Origin: Marinilabilia rubra
Lineage (GTDB): Bacteria; Bacteroidota; Bacteroidia; Bacteroidales; Marinilabiliaceae
NCBI RefSeq assembly: GCF_003121985.1
Contig: NZ_QEWP01000007.1
Location: forward strand, 62,001 to 126,000
DNA: 64,000 bases
Reading direction: 5' to 3'
Part shown: positions 16,855 to 26,525 of the stretch, one piece after another
How positions within the stretch are numbered: the first letter of the stretch is position 1
Layout of the letters: each line of letters starts with the position of its first letter
Position numbers and translations under genes: made by a program
The notes under the pieces: model-generated
Database searches by the model: none
The model's input: only the letters and a program-made list of their open reading frames with translations
Told to the model about the DNA's origin: nothing

Positions 16855-18240
16855 TTATTCAGCAGCCCTTCTTCTTTCCAGCTCTGCAATAATTTCTTCC
16901 ATTTTATGATCACTGAGTTTATAGAAGATCATGATGGCACCTGAAATTACTGCTGCAACAGCAGGCACAAAACTCATCATATACTTTATACCTTCGATAG
17001 TATCAGGCGTTTGCCCCACATTGGCTTCAAATCCAAAGAAAGCCAAAAGCCACAAGGTAATAGATCCTCCAAGAGTCCATCCCAGTTTTTGAGACATACT
17101 GGAAGCAGAGAAAACCAGTCCGGTGGCCCGGCGCCCGGTCTTATACTGGGAATAATCAGCTGCATCGGCATACATAGACCACATGAGCGGGAAAATAATT
17201 CCGGCACAAAAACTTATCAATGCCTGAAGAAGATAGATAAAGACATAGTTTTCGCGGTTGCAGAAGTAAAAAACAACACTCAGTGCTGCAGCCATAAACA
17301 TGGCATACATAAAGGTCTTTCTCTTCCCGATTATCGCTGAGATGGGTTTCGCCATTATCACGCCAATCATATTTGTAGCCTGCCCCAGAAATAAATAAAA
17401 GGTACTATAAGCGAATGTGGCAGAAAAGACGGACAAGGCAGTTTCATCAATCACATAATACTTAAAGTAATACATGGCCACTCCATCGCGAACAGAATTG
17501 AAAATTAAAGTCATAATACCTGCTCCCAGGATTATAAACCAGGGTACATTTCCCAACAGGTTTTTGAAATCCTCTTTCAGACTGCTTTCCTGATTTTTGG
17601 GTGGTTTGATTCGCTCACGGGTCCAGGAAAAAGTCATCAGAAAAAACCCAATGGCGATAACTCCGATAATCACCATGGTCAACTGATAAGAAACTTCAGC
17701 CCCAATATTCACCACGTTGTTAAAGAAATCCACCGTTGGCTGAAAAATGGCCACCACAAGCAGACTTCCGCCAAAGGCAAAGACCATCCTGTAAGAAGCA
17801 AAGCTGGTTCTTTCATCGGATTTGGCCGTCATCACACCCAGAAGGCTTGCATAAGGCACATTAATGGCCGTATAAGCCATCATCATCAATGTGTAAGTAA
17901 TGTATGCATATATAATCTTGCCATTAACGCTCAAATCAGGAGTAGTAAACAACAAAATCCCGATAATGGCAAAGGGGGCTGCAATCCATAAAAGATAGGG
18001 ACGAAATTTCCCCCATCGGGTATTGGTCCGGTCACCTATAATTCCCATGATGGGATCATTGGCCGTATCCCAGATCCTGGTCACCAAAAACATGGTTCCG
18101 GCTGCAGCAGCCGGAATGCCAAAAACATCTGTATAAAAGATGGCCAGATAAAAGGTGAAAATCTTCCAATACATGGATGAGGCGGCATCCCCAAATCCAT
18201 AGCCTATTTTCTCTCTGAGCTTTATTATGGTCGAACTCAT
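16855..18240 (-). CDS. GPH-family sugar:cation symporter
   Basis: A 461-aa inner-membrane protein with 12 predicted hydrophobic segments. It belongs to the glycoside-pentoside-hexuronide (MFS_2) family: EKIGYGFGDAASSMYWK at the start, WDTANDPIMGIIGDRTNTRWGKFRPYLLW near 50-80, and DAADYSQYKTGRRATGL near 360. Its place between the epimerase and beta-mannosidase genes implies import of mannobiose or short manno-oligosaccharides, as in the Bacteroides fragilis mannan pathway. Confidence 0.9.
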   Translation of the reverse strand: MSSTIIKLREKIGYGFGDAASSMYWKIFTFYLAIFYTDVFGIPAAAAGTMFLVTRIWDTANDPIMGIIGDRTNTRWGKFRPYLLWIAAPFAIIGILLFTTPDLSVNGKIIYAYITYTLMMMAYTAINVPYASLLGVMTAKSDERTSFASYRMVFAFGGSLLVVAIFQPTVDFFNNVVNIGAEVSYQLTMVIIGVIAIGFFLMTFSWTRERIKPPKNQESSLKEDFKNLLGNVPWFIILGAGIMTLIFNSVRDGVAMYYFKYYVIDETALSVFSATFAYSTFYLFLGQATNMIGVIMAKPISAIIGKRKTFMYAMFMAAALSVVFYFCNRENYVFIYLLQALISFCAGIIFPLMWSMYADAADYSQYKTGRRATGLVFSASSMSQKLGWTLGGSITLWLLAFFGFEANVGQTPDTIEGIKYMMSFVPAVAAVISGAIMIFYKLSDHKMEEIIAELERRRAAE

Positions 18241-18368
18241 TTGTAAAGATGGTTAATGTTAGTTTTTATTATTTCATCAATCAGATGTTCTGGATTAATC
18301 GTTACGGAACCCCCATAAATAAGTAGCCTGGGACGAGGTACTCTCCCTTACCTTTGGAATCCTCAGGA

Positions 18369-19592
18369 CTAATCAGCCAGTTCTTTGTCTTTATGAACTT
18401 CTTGTATCCGTTGTATACACTCAATGAGTGCACGGGTATTGTGGTAAGGGCATTTCCAGAATCCGGCTTTGACCTGGTTGCCATATGGGAGGCCGTCGTC
18501 TTTCACCAGTTCGTGCCACTCGCCCTTATCATGGTCAATGACATGGTTTTTGATGTAACTCCAAATTTTCACCAACAACCCAAAACAGGCCTGTTTTCCG
18601 GAATGCCCGTAAGCATCCAGAAGCCCCACAAGAGCCTCTCCCTGCACCCACCAATGACGGTCGGTATCCAAATGACCGGTATCGAGGTCTTTCTCGTACC
18701 AAACGGAGCTATCATCAGCAATCCCCTCTTTCATAAAAACATCCACCATTTTCAATGTTTTTTGCTGCGCTTCCTTTAGTAAGACCTCATCTCCAACCAG
18801 TTCGGCAGCCTCATTAATTAACCAGGCCCCTTCTATGTCGTGCCCGTAAGAAACAGTATTGCTCTGAACGCTCCAGTCCATATCAAAGAAGAGGTGAAAA
18901 TGTCCTGTTTCAGTATTGAGAATTTTATCGAGAAACACCCGTACCAGGGATTTCATTCTGTCTTTGAGTGCCTCCTCTGGCCAAACACGGTAAAGATTAG
19001 AATATGGTTCCAGAATGTGAAGATGGGTATTCATGCTTTTGGGACTATTGGCATCCTTTAAACTGAGGCGCATATCCTCCATGGGCTCCCAATTGACCGA
19101 AAGGGCTTCCAGATATCCACCTTGCCGGGCATCGTAACTGTATTTCTCAATCAGCTCAAATAACTCTGCAGCATATTCCAGACTCTCCTTCTTTCCGGTA
19201 GCTCTATAATACTCAGAAAAGCCATAAATTCCAAAGCCCTGTCCATATATCTGCTTCCGGTCGTCAGACACTTTGCCCTCATAATCAACGGCCCAAAACA
19301 AGCCTCCGTTCTCCTGATCCCAAAAATTATTAACCAGATAATCGTAGGCGCGATGAGCCCATTCAAGGTATTTGGGATCTTTCAGATGGTTGTAAGCGGC
19401 GGAAAAAGACCAAAGAATCCTGGCATTCAAGACAAGACCTTTATCAACCTTTGCCACCCTATTGCCGCTGGCATCCACTTCTCCGGCAAAGCCACCAAAC
19501 TGCTCGTCAATGGTATGCCGGATCCAGAAATCCAGAATTCCCTTCAGTTCCTTATTAAGGTCATCGATTAACAGATCATTTTTTCCCATCAT
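18369..19592 (-). CDS. mannobiose (cellobiose-type) 2-epimerase
   Basis: A 407-aa cytoplasmic enzyme of the AGE superfamily with an (alpha/alpha)6 barrel. It should convert beta-1,4-mannobiose to mannosyl-beta-1,4-glucose, by analogy with the B. fragilis enzyme encoded in the same gene order. Catalytic-type histidines are visible in YGHDIEGAWL (about 250), RHWWVQGEAL (about 314) and YHNTRALIEC (about 382). Tandem Met codons (19592/19589) make the start ambiguous by one residue. It follows the GH130 gene by 16 bases. Confidence 0.92.
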   Translation of the reverse strand: MMGKNDLLIDDLNKELKGILDFWIRHTIDEQFGGFAGEVDASGNRVAKVDKGLVLNARILWSFSAAYNHLKDPKYLEWAHRAYDYLVNNFWDQENGGLFWAVDYEGKVSDDRKQIYGQGFGIYGFSEYYRATGKKESLEYAAELFELIEKYSYDARQGGYLEALSVNWEPMEDMRLSLKDANSPKSMNTHLHILEPYSNLYRVWPEEALKDRMKSLVRVFLDKILNTETGHFHLFFDMDWSVQSNTVSYGHDIEGAWLINEAAELVGDEVLLKEAQQKTLKMVDVFMKEGIADDSSVWYEKDLDTGHLDTDRHWWVQGEALVGLLDAYGHSGKQACFGLLVKIWSYIKNHVIDHDKGEWHELVKDDGLPYGNQVKAGFWKCPYHNTRALIECIQRIQEVHKDKELAD

Positions 19593-19608
19593 ACTATGTC
19601 GTCATGCC

Positions 19609-20781
19609 TTATACAAAGGCCTGGTTTTTATCAATTAATTCATTAATATTCTCTACCGATCCGGCACTGTAAAATTTATCCTGAGGAGTATTCATGCAAT
19701 AATCCACTAGTTGATCAATACTCGAAGTGGCCACATGCATTCTTGTATCTGATGAGGCATAATAGATAAATACTTTACCATCGTCATCGGCAATCCAACC
19801 ATTGGCAAACAGAACGTTAGATACATCTCCCACACGTTCCTCTTTAAGGGGGCCCATAAAATGTCCGGCAGGTTTATGCGTAACAATCCATGGTTTCTCC
19901 AGGTCGGTCATAAACATATAGAGCGTGTAACGAAGACCCGCGGCAGTATTACGCACCCCATGTGCCAGTTGCAACCATCCTTTATCTGTGCGAATGGGAG
20001 CAGGCCCAAGGCCATTTTTCACTTCATATATGGTATGATACCGCTTTCCATCCACTATAACCTCTTCCTTTACCTCCGGATGCTCAATATCATCAGCCAG
20101 TCCGAAGCCAATTCCACCACCTTTACCCGTGTCGATGAAACCATCCTGAGGGCGGGTATAAAAAGCATACTTTCCGTCAATAAGATGAGGAAACAACACT
20201 ACGTTGCGCTGTTGTCCGCTTGTAGAAATTAAGTCCGGCAAACGCTCCCAGTTAATAAGATCCTTTGTCCGGGCAATACCTGCAGAAGCTACGGCACTAC
20301 TGGTATCTCCTTCCGGGGCATCAGGATCTTTGCGTTCAGTACAAAATACACCGTACACATAGCCGTCATCATGCTTCGTTAATCGCATGTCGTAAACATT
20401 GATATCCGGATCATCAGTCTGAGGAAGGGTAATGGGGCAATCCCTGAATTTGAAATTATCAACTCCATTGGGGCTTTCTGCAATAGCGAAAAACGACTTC
20501 CTGTCATTTCCCTCTGTTCGCACCACCAATACATATTTGCCGTTCCACTTGATGGCACCTGCATTGAAAGCAGCATTAAACCCAATCCGCTCCATAAAAT
20601 AAGGATTGGTCTCAGGATTCATATCAAACCGCCAGTGCAAAGGCACGTGATCACGCGTAAGAATCGGATTTTTAAACCGGTTAAAAACTCCATTGGTACT
20701 AAAAAGTTCCTCATTGGATTGGGTCAACAATTGCTCATGGGCTAATTTGATCTTTTCGGATCTATCTTCAAAAATGCTCAT
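19609..20781 (-). CDS. GH130 4-O-beta-D-mannosyl-D-glucose phosphorylase
   Basis: A 390-aa phosphorylase that splits mannosylglucose with phosphate to mannose 1-phosphate and glucose. The N-terminal stretch ([16 protein letters not shown], then [19 protein letters not shown]) and the [16 protein letters not shown] segment carrying the catalytic Asp near residue 130 are diagnostic of subfamily GH130_1. It has no signal peptide. Its location between the GH26 gene and the epimerase reproduces the known mannan-catabolic module, giving high confidence in substrate. Confidence 0.94.
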   Translation of the reverse strand: MSIFEDRSEKIKLAHEQLLTQSNEELFSTNGVFNRFKNPILTRDHVPLHWRFDMNPETNPYFMERIGFNAAFNAGAIKWNGKYVLVVRTEGNDRKSFFAIAESPNGVDNFKFRDCPITLPQTDDPDINVYDMRLTKHDDGYVYGVFCTERKDPDAPEGDTSSAVASAGIARTKDLINWERLPDLISTSGQQRNVVLFPHLIDGKYAFYTRPQDGFIDTGKGGGIGFGLADDIEHPEVKEEVIVDGKRYHTIYEVKNGLGPAPIRTDKGWLQLAHGVRNTAAGLRYTLYMFMTDLEKPWIVTHKPAGHFMGPLKEERVGDVSNVLFANGWIADDDGKVFIYYASSDTRMHVATSSIDQLVDYCMNTPQDKFYSAGSVENINELIDKNQAFV

Positions 20782-20817
20782 TGTGTACTTTTTTATGTAA
20801 CTATTTTTTATAGCAAA

Positions 20818-21942
20818 TTATTTTTCACTCTTCAAATTCAACGAATCTTTAAAACTGTTCCAGTCATCAAGTAACCATATTTTTTCATGGTCAGTGAATT
20901 TCCTAAAATCCGGAGCAGAGCTGTGTTCAGGATAGGCACTAAAGAAATGGGTGGTATCGTCATTTCTCCAAAGCATAACGTACGCGATTTCACTTGCCAC
21001 CTCACTCTCCAGGAAAGATTTTGCAAGTTTTTGGGTAAACCATTGATCATCGGTCACCATATTCAATCCGGTCTCTGTAAAAGCCGCTATCTTATTCGTT
21101 TTTCGGGCGTATTCAACTACAATTTCAAGCTTCTTTTGGGCAGCTTCAACATTTTCACTTCCTACCCGGAAATCGCCATAATTGTCAACGCCAATTATTT
21201 CAACAACATCATCCCCCGGATACCAGGTAAGATACTCCTCTTCTGAGCTGAAGCGATTATCCGGTGAATAAGCCGTCAGGAAATCAACCCCTTTTTCAGT
21301 TTTCAGATATTCAACCGTAAAACGAAAAAGAGTTTTAAACTCATCAGAAGTACAATGTGAATTCCCCCACCAAAACCAGTCTCCATCCATCTCATGCCAA
21401 GGCCTGAAAATAAAAGGAACCGGATTGCCATTCTTCGTTTTCAATGAGTGAAAAAAGGCAGCTACTTTATCAAGATGTTGTTTAAAAATATCATGATGAC
21501 TACCACCCGGAATAATATGCTTAACGACTTGCTGATCTGTATCCCAGGAACTCCGGGTATTATCAAGAGCGCTAAACGGATGCCAGCTAAAAGTAATAAC
21601 AGCACCCATCTCGTATCCTTTAATCACATATTCCCGCATTTTATCAAAAGGGACACTATCAAGATTTACCTGACGACCAAGTTCAATGCCCCCAAGCTCC
21701 CAACCGAATAAAGCAGGATAGTCGCCCGCTGTCTCCTTAACATCTGAACGGTCTTCCTGATAAGCCCAGTTTACACCGTAAGCCAGATCATCCTGATGTC
21801 CGAAGAGGACACCATTACCCTCAACAACCTTTAGTTGTTCAAACAGTTTAGATGAAGGAGAACGAGATTCATTATCCTTTGTATTGTTTTTGCAGGAAAA
21901 AAGAACAAGTCCCAGAGCAAATAAAAGAGTGATCCGTGTCAT
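20818..21942 (-). CDS. GH26 beta-mannanase lipoprotein
   Basis: A 374-aa lipoprotein; the signal peptide ends in the lipobox LFSC and is followed by a polar linker. The rest is a GH26 (alpha/beta)8 barrel. The acid/base Glu is in RPWHEMDGDWFWWG (near residue 183) and the nucleophile Glu in TETGLN (near 289). Homologues in the same operon context release mannobiose from mannan or manno-oligosaccharides. It is the first gene of the operon; periplasmic versus surface location is not decidable. A second GH26 is at 33.2-34.9 kb. Confidence 0.93.
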   Translation of the reverse strand: MTRITLLFALGLVLFSCKNNTKDNESRSPSSKLFEQLKVVEGNGVLFGHQDDLAYGVNWAYQEDRSDVKETAGDYPALFGWELGGIELGRQVNLDSVPFDKMREYVIKGYEMGAVITFSWHPFSALDNTRSSWDTDQQVVKHIIPGGSHHDIFKQHLDKVAAFFHSLKTKNGNPVPFIFRPWHEMDGDWFWWGNSHCTSDEFKTLFRFTVEYLKTEKGVDFLTAYSPDNRFSSEEEYLTWYPGDDVVEIIGVDNYGDFRVGSENVEAAQKKLEIVVEYARKTNKIAAFTETGLNMVTDDQWFTQKLAKSFLESEVASEIAYVMLWRNDDTTHFFSAYPEHSSAPDFRKFTDHEKIWLLDDWNSFKDSLNLKSEK

Positions 21943-22390
21943 AATTCAAAACAATTAACAAGGTGATTATCTGCAACCTACCATGATCGAAAACTAAACA
22001 AAAATAGTAATTACCCAAAATCCGTAAGGAAATACTCAAACAGTCGTGACACCTCCTTTCAGAATGCGGGAATTAGGAATTAACAAAAAAACCGGATTTT
22101 AATGCTTAAACCAAGTACTTTTTAAGCTATTAATGATACTTTTATGTCAATTCAATCTTCCAATTATCCTTTTCTACGATCAAGTACCAGACCTTAGAAC
22201 TCTATTGAATATACTTTTAAAAGAATTTTTCAATTCACAAGAAACCTTCAAATAAGCAAATATAAAACACACATCTACCAGATACTTTTTTATCCGATTT
22301 ACAGTTTCCAAAATTCAAAAGACAGAATTTCAAAAACCACAGGGCTTGATGGCCATCAGCATATTTCGAATCGATTGGAACAAAAGACTC
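21943..22390. promoter_or_regulatory. upstream region of the mannobiose operon, AT-rich, with repeated tactttt
   Basis: This stretch of 448 bases has no gene. A TATTTTTG box (minus strand, 21999-22006) lies 57 bases before the GH26 ATG and is a candidate -7 element. The sequence tactttt recurs at about 22116, 22137, 22212 and 22283; the first two are 21 bases apart. This may be a regulator site or chance in AT-rich DNA. No hairpin terminator for the upstream GH2 gene was seen. Confidence 0.35.
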
Positions 22391-25351
22391 TCACTCATTA
22401 ACAGGTTTTACGACCAAATCAACAGCATCGGGGCATGCACCTTTTGGAAGGGTGACAGCAAACTGCTTTTCCTCCCCCGGCATAATGGTAGAAAAATTAT
22501 CACTCCATAATGCTGGTAAAATTTCATGACCGGAAAGTTTGCTTACCAACTTAAGCCGAACCAGTAAAGCAGGTGTTTTTCCAATATTTTTGACAGACAC
22601 CCTGTAATCGGAGCCCTGGGAGTCTCCACTAGTCAATTCGGATTTCAGTTCCGGGGTTTTAATTTTAAAAAGTGCTCTAAAATCATTTTCAGGATGCAAC
22701 CAGTAAATATTATCTGCCAATAAACCTTCTTTGTCCCCAACCACCTTGAGTTTAACAAAAACCAATTCCTGCTCATCAGGAATAACAATACTCGTGTTGA
22801 AGGCTTTAGATTTATGAATATTTGCATCCTTCGTCTTTTCCCATACAACCTCTCCGGAAACGCTATACATCTCTGCCGTTACAGAAACATCCTCATAACT
22901 ACGAAGGCTTGCATTAACCACAAAGACTTCCCCTGTAGCTCTGTTCAACTGCACACTAAATGGGGCAAAAGCCTTTTTGGCTGCATAATAACCTGCATGG
23001 GTCTGTTCATACCAATCGTAAAGTTGCCACACCAGACTGGGCCAACTGGAATTTGACTTCCATAACAACATACCTGTAGAGTTGTCCCACATCTGAATGC
23101 CAATGGAACTTATGGCGGCCTGATAGGCGGCATAGTTTTGCATCTGGGCTTTAGCCAAATACTCTTCGACGCCCTCCTGATCCATGGTTTTAAGGCCTCC
23201 ATAGTCCTTCCGGATGATATTATCAAGAGCTGTGAATTTCCTTAAGTCCTTTCCGGGAAAATTGGCAGCATCGTGATATGCCCAGGTGCCATCCACAGGA
23301 TAACGTTCCGGATTTTTATCCTCTCCCAATTGTGGAATAAACCTACGCACACTTTCTATCACAGGGATGCCACTGGATCCAATCTCGCTACTAAAACCAT
23401 GAAGCTTAGGGTGTGTAAAAAACTCGTCCGGACGGATAGAATGATACGGACCACCACCATGAAGACCATGACCATTGGAAGTCTTCAGATAAAAACGACC
23501 TGCCCGGTTATCGTAATTGGCCAATACCTCATTCACCAACAAATCTTCACGTGGATTCACGCCTTCATTGCCTCCACACCACATAAACAATGCGGGGTGA
23601 TTGCGGTACCTTTTTACAATTCCTGCAGAGATGTTTTTAAACAAATCCTTTTCGGGCTGATACCCTGGTGTATTTTTAAATGTTCCCCAATAATCGTTCA
23701 GAAAATCCTGCCAAATCAGGATACCGTTCCTGTCAGCCGCTTCAAAGAATCGCTTTGGTGGAACACCAGTGGGGCCCCAAACTCTTAAAATATTGAGATT
23801 GGCATTTTGGGAAAGCAATATTTCCTCCTCATAACGGGATGCAGTCCAGTTCAGCGTCATATCAATAACCCAGTTACCTCCTTTCAGGAAGATATCCTCC
23901 CCATTAATTGTAAAAATGCGGCTACCTTCCACTCGCGACTCTATCTCACGAATTCCATGAAGCTCTTTGATCTCAGACACATCCCCGGCATTCGTTGCAA
24001 CAGTAAGTTTTACCTCATACAGATGGGGCTCTCCATATCCTGCAGGCATCCACAGTTTTGGATAATTTATTCTCAATTGCTTCAAAGCATTTTTGTCCAG
24101 CTTTACATATTCACACTCTCCTCCTTCCAGGACAAAAGGAACTTTAAACTGCGTGGTATCAATTTCATTAATGATCTCTCCCGACAATGTGCCCTCTTTT
24201 ACGACAGTTGAATGATTGACCAGCTTTCCTGAGATTACCATATCGGCATAATCAGCTTCTGGCAGATGCGGATCAGAAGTGATGTAAACATCCTGTAGCT
24301 CTACCTCATCCGTAAACGACAAAAACACATCTTCGGTAATACCCATATCCCTGTCTCTCACTGCCGGCTGCCAGTCCCAACCAAGGGCGTCCCACTTGGT
24401 GTAATTCTTTCCTATCCTGCCATCACCCATGTTTACCCCCGGGTCTCCAAAGGGCTCAAGAGGGGGGACTCCCGGTTCTCCGGGAATGTCGACCGGAAAA
24501 ACAGCCACAGCAAGATGGTTTTTACCTTGTCTCTTTATTACGTTGGTCCCGTCAAACCGAAACTGGCGCTCCATACCAACCACTTCGGATGAATCCGCCA
24601 GCAACTCCCCGTTAAGCCACAATTCTGCTCTGTAATTTAACTCATTAAAATTGAGCCAGACTTTTTTATCTGGTTCTACCTCATTTAACTTAAAAGAAGT
24701 TACATACCAATAGGGGGCTTTCCATGGATTTTCGCCTTTAATATGACTGTATTTCAGTAAATCATGTTCAACATTGAAATCATCATTCGCATCAGGAATA
24801 TGCATATTGTTCTTTCCAATGTAAGGGTTGGGATAAACCCCGTTGCGCACCAACGCCGTAAGCGCAGTGGCCGGTAAAGAAGTTTTGTACCATTCATCCG
24901 AAAGAATATGTCCTTTGGAAAGTTCTTTCCCTTTCAAATCGGTAAGTGCAGATGATTTCACTAACCAGTCATGACGCAATAATTGCGATTGCTCAGGCAA
25001 CTCTGCAAGTGGCTTATCTTCCACCACAAAATTTCGTGGCTCTGACGCCAAACGGGAAGTTCCTTTTACAGAAACAACCTGCCACTCATTTTCCCCATAC
25101 GACAAAGCAAAAGGCACGTAAGAACTGACATCTGATTTAAGGGAGTCCATTTTTGTGCCGTTGATCCACACCTCCTGCCAGTCGCACTCCACAGGGCTCC
25201 ATGCCAGAACGGGAGTATTGTTGGTAAGGGTGTGATTATTCTTAGGAGTTAATAACTCAGGCATTTCTTTATTCGCACAACCCACAAAAGTCAATACAAA
25301 AATCAAAAATACCGGCCATAAACCAAAGTGATATCTCCAAACATCTTTCAT
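22391..25351 (-). CDS. large GH2 glycosidase, lipoprotein
   Basis: A 986-aa exported enzyme with a signal peptide ending in a lipobox (FVGC) when started at ATG 25351. The N-terminal Ig-like segment (about 30-110) is followed by GH2 sugar-binding, Ig and TIM-barrel domains. The acid/base Glu is in MWCGGNEG (near 593) and the nucleophile Glu in SSEIGSSG (near 655). The barrel resembles exo-glucosaminidase/endo-beta-mannosidase-type GH2 enzymes more than the cytoplasmic beta-mannosidase at 14.3 kb. In this mannan locus a beta-mannosidase activity is likely, but glucosaminidase cannot be excluded. It is the last gene of the locus, beyond a mobile repeat. Confidence 0.87.
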   Translation of the reverse strand: MKDVWRYHFGLWPVFLIFVLTFVGCANKEMPELLTPKNNHTLTNNTPVLAWSPVECDWQEVWINGTKMDSLKSDVSSYVPFALSYGENEWQVVSVKGTSRLASEPRNFVVEDKPLAELPEQSQLLRHDWLVKSSALTDLKGKELSKGHILSDEWYKTSLPATALTALVRNGVYPNPYIGKNNMHIPDANDDFNVEHDLLKYSHIKGENPWKAPYWYVTSFKLNEVEPDKKVWLNFNELNYRAELWLNGELLADSSEVVGMERQFRFDGTNVIKRQGKNHLAVAVFPVDIPGEPGVPPLEPFGDPGVNMGDGRIGKNYTKWDALGWDWQPAVRDRDMGITEDVFLSFTDEVELQDVYITSDPHLPEADYADMVISGKLVNHSTVVKEGTLSGEIINEIDTTQFKVPFVLEGGECEYVKLDKNALKQLRINYPKLWMPAGYGEPHLYEVKLTVATNAGDVSEIKELHGIREIESRVEGSRIFTINGEDIFLKGGNWVIDMTLNWTASRYEEEILLSQNANLNILRVWGPTGVPPKRFFEAADRNGILIWQDFLNDYWGTFKNTPGYQPEKDLFKNISAGIVKRYRNHPALFMWCGGNEGVNPREDLLVNEVLANYDNRAGRFYLKTSNGHGLHGGGPYHSIRPDEFFTHPKLHGFSSEIGSSGIPVIESVRRFIPQLGEDKNPERYPVDGTWAYHDAANFPGKDLRKFTALDNIIRKDYGGLKTMDQEGVEEYLAKAQMQNYAAYQAAISSIGIQMWDNSTGMLLWKSNSSWPSLVWQLYDWYEQTHAGYYAAKKAFAPFSVQLNRATGEVFVVNASLRSYEDVSVTAEMYSVSGEVVWEKTKDANIHKSKAFNTSIVIPDEQELVFVKLKVVGDKEGLLADNIYWLHPENDFRALFKIKTPELKSELTSGDSQGSDYRVSVKNIGKTPALLVRLKLVSKLSGHEILPALWSDNFSTIMPGEEKQFAVTLPKGACPDAVDLVVKPVNE

Positions 25352-25391
25352 ATCCAAAAAATTAAAACAGGAAATCATTATCAGTAAAAAT

Positions 25392-25539
25392 TACTTAGGG
25401 GCGCTGAAAAACGTAAAATAACAGCTATTCAAAAGAACAAAATTTACTTCACCGCCCGAATCTCGAAGTATTTCAATACCCCTTCGATTGGGCGGCTTGT
25501 AAATTTTGCCCTTTTGACTCTCTCAGTTGCCCCTACTCA
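25392..25539. mobile_element. MITE-like element, copy B (inverted relative to copy A)
   Basis: The element is about 136 bp (25398-25533) flanked by TACTTA (25392-25397) and TACTCA (25534-25539). Its core is the same long palindrome as copy A at 3.3 kb, in the opposite orientation and with only a few mismatches. It lacks about 95 bp present in copy A next to one end. The ends are ggggcgctgaaaaa and, imperfectly, ctcagttgcccc. It is inserted between two genes of the mannan locus and could act as a hairpin barrier to transcription of the terminal GH2 gene. Confidence 0.75.
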
Positions 25540-25540
25540 G

Positions 25541-26372
25541 CTAAAAATCAAAATTATCAGGATCAGGGCCCAACCTTTCATCACGATTTTGGGCATCGAT
25601 TAATGCCATATCCTCTTCCGATATCTCAAAATCAAAAAACCTGAGCATTATCAACAATACGATGTTGCTTGACGGACTTGGGAATAACGGCAATTCCTTT
25701 CTGGAGATTCCAACGGATAACAATATGAGCAGGTGATTTTCCATATTTTTCGGCAAGCTGACCAAACAGCTTAATGTCAAAAATCTTTCCCTGCATCAAA
25801 GGCGCCCAGGCCTGGACCTGTATTTTGCGGCTTTCACAAAAGCTAACCAGATCGGGCTGGGTGAGCCAGGGGTGATGTTCAATCTGATTCAGCATCGGAA
25901 TAACAGAGGTATTATCTATAATATCTTCAAGCTGATGCTGCAGAAAATTGCTCACCCCAATGGCCTTTACCCTGCCCTCTTTATAAAGCTTTTCCATAGC
26001 CTTCCAGGTATCCAAATACTTCCCATTAACGGGCCAATGAATAAGGTACATATCTAAATAATCCAGCTTCAATTTACTAAGCGATAGATCAAAAGCCTGT
26101 AAAGTTTTATCATAGCCCTGATCACTATTCCAAACTTTGGAAGTAACAAACAACTCTTCCCGTGGAACGGAAAGTTCACTTATTGCTTCCCCAACTCCCT
26201 TTTCATTACCATAAACAGAAGCTGTATCAATTAACCTATAGCCTGCATCGGAAGCATACTTAATCGCATTTTGCACTTCATCTCCGTCAGCCGACTTAAA
26301 CACTCCAAGCCCAAGGAGAGGCATTTTAACTCCGTTTGCCAAAACAGTGGTACTACCAATATCTAATTTCAT
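25541..26372 (-). pseudogene. aldo/keto reductase with a single-base frameshift
   Basis: The first 246 codons encode an NADPH-dependent aldo/keto reductase of the 2,5-diketo-gluconate reductase type: DTASVYGNEKGVGEAI with the catalytic Tyr, DYLDMYLIHWPV, GVSNF, and IPKSVKQHRIVDNAQVF. The reading then stops, but the missing C-terminus (DFEISEEDMALI ... RDERLGPDPDNFDF) continues in the next frame to 25541. One extra base in a run of six A (25634-25639, plus strand) explains it; with five, QVFDFEIS reads straight through. This may be a true mutation or a homopolymer sequencing error. A role in sugar or aldehyde reduction is only guessed. Confidence 0.85.
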
Positions 26373-26510
26373 AATTTATTTCATCCGTTTAAAATTTTGT
26401 AATTATATAGTAAAAAACTAATTAAAAATTTGAGAACGAATGGAACCGCTTCGCTCTCGCATAATATTCTTTTAAACATATTCTCTTGTGAGATTTATGT
26501 TTAAAAAATA

Positions 26511-26525
26511 TCATGCTCGTTTCAT
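26511..26525. repeat. tcatgctcgtttcat repeat, copy 1
   Basis: This 15-base sequence is also found at 29754-29768 and 62313-62327 in the same orientation. Here it overlaps the stop codon of the broken sulfatase. The surroundings (cgaatggaac ... ttcgctc at about 26436) also share fragments with the 62.3-kb copy, so a longer degenerate repeat is likely. Confidence 0.6.
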
